Assembly: GCA_046715095.1 (NCBI GenBank)
Contig: JBKJZQ010000123.1
Span: 1-8,961 of the forward strand
Direction of reading: 5' to 3'
DNA from: WHTI01 sp046715095
Lineage (GTDB): Bacteria; Actinomycetota; CADDZG01; WHSQ01
DNA length: 8,961 bases
The stretch's first letter is position 1. Each line of letters opens with the position of its first letter. The translations under genes were made by a program, and so were the position numbers. This document shows, piece after piece, positions 5,962-8,961 of the stretch. The notes below the pieces were generated by a model. That model ran no database searches, had not been told where the DNA came from, and was given only the letters and a program-made list of their open reading frames with translations.

Positions 5962-6735
5962 TTGGCCAAGCCGGTGCGGACGCTCGTCGTAGAGACGGGC
6001 AACATGTTCGCCATCACGCTCGAGGCTCTGCGCGTGATGTGGAAGCCGCCGTACCCGTGGCGAGAGTTCGTCCGCCAGTCCTGGTTCATCGCGAGCGTCG
6101 CGATGTTCCCCGCGGTGCTCGTGTCAATCGCGTTCGGGGCAACCATCGCTCTCCAGGTCGGCAACGTCGCCCGTCAACTCGGGGCCGAGTCCCAGACCGG
6201 TGCAGCGATGGTCCTGGCGGTGGTGCGCGAAGCGGCCCCGATCGTTGCCGCCCTTCTGATCGCCGGTGCCGGTGGTTCCGCCATGTGCGCCGACATCGGT
6301 TCGCGCAAGATCAGGGACGAGATCGACGCTATGCAGGTCCTGGCGGTGGATCCGATCGCGACCCTGGTGGTTCCCCGGATCTGGGCGGCGGTCTTCGTCG
6401 CGATGTTGCTCGACGGCTTCGTGTCGGTGGCCGGGATCGCAGGCGGTTACTTCTTCAACGTGATCATCCAGGAAGGCACACCCGGCGCGTATCTCGCCTC
6501 GTTCAGCCTCCTGGCCCAGACCGCCGACCTGACGGTCGCCATCATCAAGGCCGGGATCTTCGGCTTGATCGCGGCGATGGTCGCGGTCTACTTCGGGTTC
6601 TACGCCAGGGGTGGACCCAAGGGTGTCGGTGACGCCGTCAACCGGGCCGTCGTCGTCACCTTCATGCTGGTGTTCTTCGCGAATTTCATCCTGACCGCCC
6701 TCTACTTCGCGATCGTGCCGCAGAAGTTCGGGTGA
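5962..6735 (+). CDS. yrbEA: YrbEA/MlaE-family permease, first pair
   Basis: A 257-residue integral membrane permease of the MlaE/YrbE family, expected to pair with the YrbEB encoded next and to bind the MceG ATPase. Hydrophobic segments lie at about 41-63, 92-108, 138-165, 191-213 and 228-251. The family core GAAMVLAVVREAAP...GGSAMCADIGSRKIRDEIDAM (79-124) is the cytoplasmic coupling region. It starts with TTG at 5962, supported by GGGAG (5951-5955) six nt upstream and by an N-terminus of normal length; the next in-frame ATG (6004) would remove 14 residues. It is 10 bp after the ATPase stop and 4 bp before the next gene, so it is cotranscribed. It aligns without gaps to the YrbEA encoded at 7816-8646 (41 of 53 identical across the core), making the two clear paralogues. 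Confidence 0.92.
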   Translation: MAKPVRTLVVETGNMFAITLEALRVMWKPPYPWREFVRQSWFIASVAMFPAVLVSIAFGATIALQVGNVARQLGAESQTGAAMVLAVVREAAPIVAALLIAGAGGSAMCADIGSRKIRDEIDAMQVLAVDPIATLVVPRIWAAVFVAMLLDGFVSVAGIAGGYFFNVIIQEGTPGAYLASFSLLAQTADLTVAIIKAGIFGLIAAMVAVYFGFYARGGPKGVGDAVNRAVVVTFMLVFFANFILTALYFAIVPQKFG

Positions 6736-6739
6736 TGTG

Positions 6740-7597
6740 ATGGCACAGGCAGGTGGACTTCTCCAGCGAACGATCTCCCTGCCGCGCCGGGCCGCGGGCC
6801 GCGTCGTCAACGGTCTCGAGAACCTCGGCGGGCAGCTGGGCTTCATGGGCAAATCGCTCGGCGACACGATCTTCGCCACCAAGCATGTCGGTGAGATCGC
6901 GCGTCTGATCTCCGAGATCACCCTGGGAGCCGGAGCCCTGATCGTGGGCGCAGGAACGGCCGGCGTCATCTTCTTCATGTCGTTCTTCACCGGCACGCAG
7001 GTCGGGCTCGAGGGGTTCAAAGGCCTCCAGCTCATAGGTGCCGAGGCGTTCACCGGTTTCCTGGCGGCGTTCGCCAACACCCGTGAGATCACCCCGCTGA
7101 TCGCGGGGGTCACCCTCGCGGCCCAGGTGGGTGCGGGATTCACCGCGGAGTTGGGGGCGATGCGCGTCAACGAGGAGATCGATGCCCTTGAGGTCATGGG
7201 GGTCCGCCCCGTGCCCTACCTCGTCTCCACGAGGGTCATCGCTCTGGTAACCGCGGTCATCCCCCTCTACCTGATCGCGCTGTTCGCCTCGTATTTCGCA
7301 ACCCAGGTGGTGGTCGTCGATCTTCTCGGCTTGTCCCGCGGCACCTATGACCACTACTTCACCTTGTTCCTTCCGCCGATCGACGTCCTCTATTCGCTGA
7401 TCAAGGCGGTCATCTTCGCGGTGACGGTCGCGTTGATCCATTGCTATTACGGGTTCCACGCCACCGGCGGTCCGGCGGGCGTCGGCATCGCGGTCGGCAA
7501 GGCGATCCGGGCCTCGATCGTGGCGGTCAACATCCTGAACCTCGTGCTCTCGGCCTTCATGTGGGGGGTCACCGACACCATCAGAATCGCGGGGTAA
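6740..7597 (+). CDS. yrbEB: YrbEB/MlaE-family permease, first pair
   Basis: A 285-residue MlaE/YrbE-family permease of the B type. An amphipathic N-terminal region (about 1-58) is followed by hydrophobic segments at about 61-85, 165-192, 216-238 and 255-278. The motif FFMSFFTGTQVGLEGFKGLQLIG (78-100) recurs almost unchanged in the fourth permease of this window. The coupling region AQVGAGFTAELGAMRVNEEIDALEVMGVRPV (128-158) is the standard YrbE core. The junction with the preceding gene reads GGTGATGTGATG, so GTG 6737 and ATG 6740 are adjacent in-frame starts; I prefer ATG, with GGTGAT as ribosome binding site. It should form a heterodimeric channel with the YrbEA just upstream. The gene ends the first permease pair and is followed by a 218-bp gap. 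Confidence 0.92.
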   Translation: MAQAGGLLQRTISLPRRAAGRVVNGLENLGGQLGFMGKSLGDTIFATKHVGEIARLISEITLGAGALIVGAGTAGVIFFMSFFTGTQVGLEGFKGLQLIGAEAFTGFLAAFANTREITPLIAGVTLAAQVGAGFTAELGAMRVNEEIDALEVMGVRPVPYLVSTRVIALVTAVIPLYLIALFASYFATQVVVVDLLGLSRGTYDHYFTLFLPPIDVLYSLIKAVIFAVTVALIHCYYGFHATGGPAGVGIAVGKAIRASIVAVNILNLVLSAFMWGVTDTIRIAG

Positions 7598-7599
7598 AG

Positions 7600-7652
7600 C
7601 ACTTTGAGGAGTTTTCCGTGCGCCCCACCGCACTGTAGGCACCTCAAAGGTG
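7600..7652 (+). promoter_or_regulatory. Nested inverted repeat after first YrbEB
   Basis: Outer arms CTTTGAGG (7602-7609) and CCTCAAAG (7642-7649) are perfect, and CAC/GTG outside them can extend the stem with one bulge. Inside, GTGCG (7618-7622) and CGCAC (7629-7633) form a second hairpin with a 6-nt loop. It starts 3 nt after the first YrbEB stop, so it could be a partial terminator, attenuator or mRNA-stability element. No clear T-run follows, which weakens a simple terminator reading. Confidence 0.35.
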
Positions 7653-7659
7653 GTTTGCG

Positions 7660-7674
7660 TGCGAGTCACTCGCA
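7660..7674. repeat. Short perfect palindrome in the permease-pair gap
   Basis: TGCGAGT and ACTCGCA flank a single central C, a perfect 7-bp inverted repeat. It is partly nested in a further TGCGT (7656-7660) and ACGCA (7685-7689) pair. It could be an operator half-site arrangement or simply part of a decayed mobile element; nothing else here supports one choice. Confidence 0.3.
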
Positions 7675-7703
7675 GGGAGGGGCAACGCAGCACACGCTCA
7701 GAA

Positions 7704-7737
7704 GCCGGTCGTCTCGACGACCGGCAGAACAGACAGG
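7704..7737 (+). repeat. Palindromic element, best-preserved copy
   Basis: The perfect arms GCCGGTCGTC (7704-7713) and GACGACCGGC (7716-7725) surround TC, forming a 10-bp hairpin. The tail AGAACAGACAGG (7726-7737) follows. The same hairpin and tail occur twice in tandem inside the large ACAD gene on the opposite strand (3875-3940), and hairpin-only relatives occur at 3462-3483 and 4900-4921. This intergenic copy has the cleanest pairing, so I take it as the type copy of a REP-like or MITE-like element. Confidence 0.75.
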
Positions 7738-7815
7738 GCGGCTTGGACTACTTGGGACGACTCGGGGAAGGAACTGCTCCACTTACGTAGAAGCGTCACT
7801 GTAGGTACGGGCACA

Positions 7816-8646
7816 TTGTCCGTCTACGGGGCGGAACGAGCGGGGGGACGTACGATCGCAGCACCAGGCGCAGCGCTTAAGCGGAAGACCTTCGGATCCC
7901 TCGAGGAAGCCGGCAAGATGTTCTCTATCGGCCTCGAGGCGCTCCACACGTCTTTCCGTCGCCCCTGGCCCCTTCAGGAGTTCCTGAACCAGGCGTGGTT
8001 CCTGATGAAGGTAACCACCCTGCCCGTGATCCTGATCTCGATCCCCTTCGGGATGATCATCTCGCTCCACGTCGGGTCGTTCTTGAGAGATCTCGGAGCC
8101 GAGGCGCACATGGGTGCGGCGATGGTCCTGGCGGTCGTCCGCGAGGAAGCCCCGGTGGCCACCGCCCTATTGATCGCCGGCGTCGGCGGATCCGCTATGT
8201 GCGCCGACCTCGGCAGCCGCCGCATCCGGGACGAGATCGACGCGATGGAGGTCCTCGGGATCGACACCGTTCACCGGCTGATCATGCCTCGCATCTTTGC
8301 AGCGGCGATGGTCGCGGTGTTGCTCGACGCGATCGTCTCGATCGCGGGGATCGGCGGAGGGTGGTTCTTCGCCATCGTCGTCCAGCATGGGACGACCTCT
8401 TCGTACTTCGGCTCGTTCAACGAACTGTCTCAGCTCGCCGACCTCTTCATGGCGCTAATGAAGGCGGTGGTCTTCGGCTACGTCGCGGGGACCGTGGCTT
8501 GCTACAAGGGGTTCTTCGCCAAGGGCGGGCCGAAGGGTGTCGGCGAGGCCGTTAACCAGGCCGTCGTGATCACCTTCATCTTTCTCTTCTTCCTGAACTT
8601 CATCTTCACGGCGCTCTACTTCAACTTCGTTCCACAGAAACTCTAA
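7816..8646 (+). CDS. yrbEA: YrbEA/MlaE-family permease, second pair
   Basis: A 276-residue MlaE/YrbE permease, paralogue of the YrbEA at 5962-6735. Residues 21-276 align to that protein without gaps (offset 20). Core GAAMVLAVVREEAP...GGSAMCADLGSRRIRDEIDAM (100-144) is intact; hydrophobic segments are at about 61-84, 112-128, 158-185, 211-233 and 248-271. The start is uncertain. TTG 7816 has only a weak GTAGG upstream and gives a 20-residue extension relative to the paralogue. The next start, ATG 7918 (M35), has AGGAA upstream but would remove the conserved N-terminal helix start. The open frame continues upstream through the palindromic element without a start codon, so the insertion may have reshaped the original 5' end. 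It would pair with the YrbEB starting 17 bp downstream and probably share the single MceG ATPase. Confidence 0.9.
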   Translation: MSVYGAERAGGRTIAAPGAALKRKTFGSLEEAGKMFSIGLEALHTSFRRPWPLQEFLNQAWFLMKVTTLPVILISIPFGMIISLHVGSFLRDLGAEAHMGAAMVLAVVREEAPVATALLIAGVGGSAMCADLGSRRIRDEIDAMEVLGIDTVHRLIMPRIFAAAMVAVLLDAIVSIAGIGGGWFFAIVVQHGTTSSYFGSFNELSQLADLFMALMKAVVFGYVAGTVACYKGFFAKGGPKGVGEAVNQAVVITFIFLFFLNFIFTALYFNFVPQKL

Positions 8647-8663
8647 GAGCAAGAAGGGCAAAT

Positions 8664-8961
8664 ATGGCAGGCAGAGTGGTGGCGAGGCAGCGGTTCCGGC
8701 TCTTCGGACGCGCCGTTCGCCAGACCGCGAAGCCCTTCGAGGAGATCGAGAAGCAGTTCCGCTTCTATGCCAGCGTCTCGAAAGCTATGCCGGCGGCCCT
8801 GCACTACCGCGGACAGATCCTCAACCTGGTCTCCGACATAACGATCGGGGCCGGGGCGATCATCTTCGGCGCCGGGATGTTCTTCGTGATCTTCTCGATG
8901 TCCTTCTTCACCGGTACGCAGGTCGGACTCGAGGGTTTCCAGGGTCTCCAGCAGATCGGCG
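8664..8961 (+). CDS. yrbEB: YrbEB/MlaE-family permease, second pair, 3'-truncated by window edge
   Basis: The first 99 codons of a second YrbEB-type permease. It starts at ATG 8664, with GAAGGG about 6 nt upstream and 17 bp after the preceding YrbEA stop. The N-terminus (MAGRVVARQRFRLFGRAVRQ) is basic and longer than needed for a membrane anchor. It leads into the first hydrophobic segment (IGAGAIIFGAGMFFVIFSM) and the motif MSFFTGTQVGLEGFQGLQQIG, nearly identical to residues 80-100 of the first YrbEB. The coupling region and later membrane segments lie beyond the window. Identity as YrbEB is secure from this motif and from its position behind a YrbEA. The mce substrate-binding genes would be expected next. 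Confidence 0.88.
   Translation, partial: MAGRVVARQRFRLFGRAVRQTAKPFEEIEKQFRFYASVSKAMPAALHYRGQILNLVSDITIGAGAIIFGAGMFFVIFSMSFFTGTQVGLEGFQGLQQIG

Larger units (their letters stand above)
7598..7815. other. Structured intergenic gap between the two permease pairs
   Basis: This 218-bp stretch interrupts an otherwise 4-17 bp spaced operon. It contains nested inverted repeats at 7600-7652, a short palindrome at 7660-7674 and the best palindromic-element copy at 7704-7737. CACTGTAGGCAC (7631-7642) recurs as CACTGTAGGTAC (7797-7808). It shows no convincing gene; the frame of the following permease is open from 7639 but has no ATG, GTG or TTG before 7816. It may be the footprint of small-element insertions, or hold an internal promoter or RNA-processing site separating expression of the two pairs. 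Confidence 0.6.

Noticed and set aside
6124..7693. Long minus-strand open frames across the permease genes
   Set aside because: They are rich in Asp/Arg/Gly/His in the pattern produced by antisense reading of membrane-protein codons, whereas the plus strand encodes clear YrbE permeases with spaced starts.
7604..7804. Small plus-strand ORF (66 codons) in the gap between permease pairs
   Set aside because: It runs through the inverted repeats and palindromic element, lacks a ribosome binding site, and has no recognisable sequence.
8328..8346. Strong hairpin with arms CGCGATCG and CGATCGCG around TCT
   Set aside because: It lies within a conserved membrane segment of the second YrbEA (LDAIVSIAG) and is explained by codon choice for those residues; its arms do not match the palindromic element.

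Overview
The window is GC-rich and tightly packed. It has strong GGAGG-type ribosome binding sites, several non-ATG starts, actinobacterial-type heteromeric acyl-CoA dehydrogenases and paired YrbEA/YrbEB permeases. This suggests an actinobacterium (Actinomycetota), perhaps an uncultured lineage; the sequence alone does not settle the genus. No rRNA, tRNA, CRISPR array, transposase or phage gene is visible.

Layout. 3-1106 (+) is the 3' part of a classical acyl-CoA dehydrogenase (ACAD). It converges on, and overlaps by 8 bp, a leftward operon read from 4763 down to 1099: a large-type ACAD subunit (3516-4763), a possible 22-codon coupling ORF (3451-3519), a small-type ACAD subunit (2366-3451), and a fusion of an SCP2-like lipid-binding domain with an alpha/beta hydrolase (1099-2316). 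A 273-bp divergent intergenic region (4764-5036) separates this from a rightward Mce lipid-import operon: an MceG/Mkl-type ATPase (5037-5951), a first YrbEA/YrbEB permease pair (5962-6735, 6740-7597), a structured 218-bp gap (7598-7815), and a second YrbEA/YrbEB pair (7816-8646, 8664 to the window end). Substrate-binding Mce proteins are expected just downstream of the window.

How the genes may work together (inference). The Mce-type ABC system would import a hydrophobic substrate, such as a sterol, steroid or long-chain lipid. The divergent operon would handle acyl-CoA beta-oxidation and hydrolysis of the products. The heteromeric ACAD pair resembles those used in actinobacterial sterol side-chain degradation, but the substrate cannot be read from sequence.

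The most unusual signal is a small dispersed palindromic element: a 22-nt hairpin with two 10-nt arms around a TC centre, in some copies followed by the tail AGAACAGACAG. I see five copies or relatives. One lies between the two permease pairs, one in the divergent promoter region, and one just ahead of the small ACAD subunit's ribosome binding site. Two form an in-frame 33-bp tandem repeat inside the large ACAD subunit gene, adding an apparent surface-loop insertion. Base changes at stem position 3/20 are compensatory between copies, which argues for a selected or mobile hairpin. It resembles in principle the protein-invading palindromic elements known from Rickettsia.
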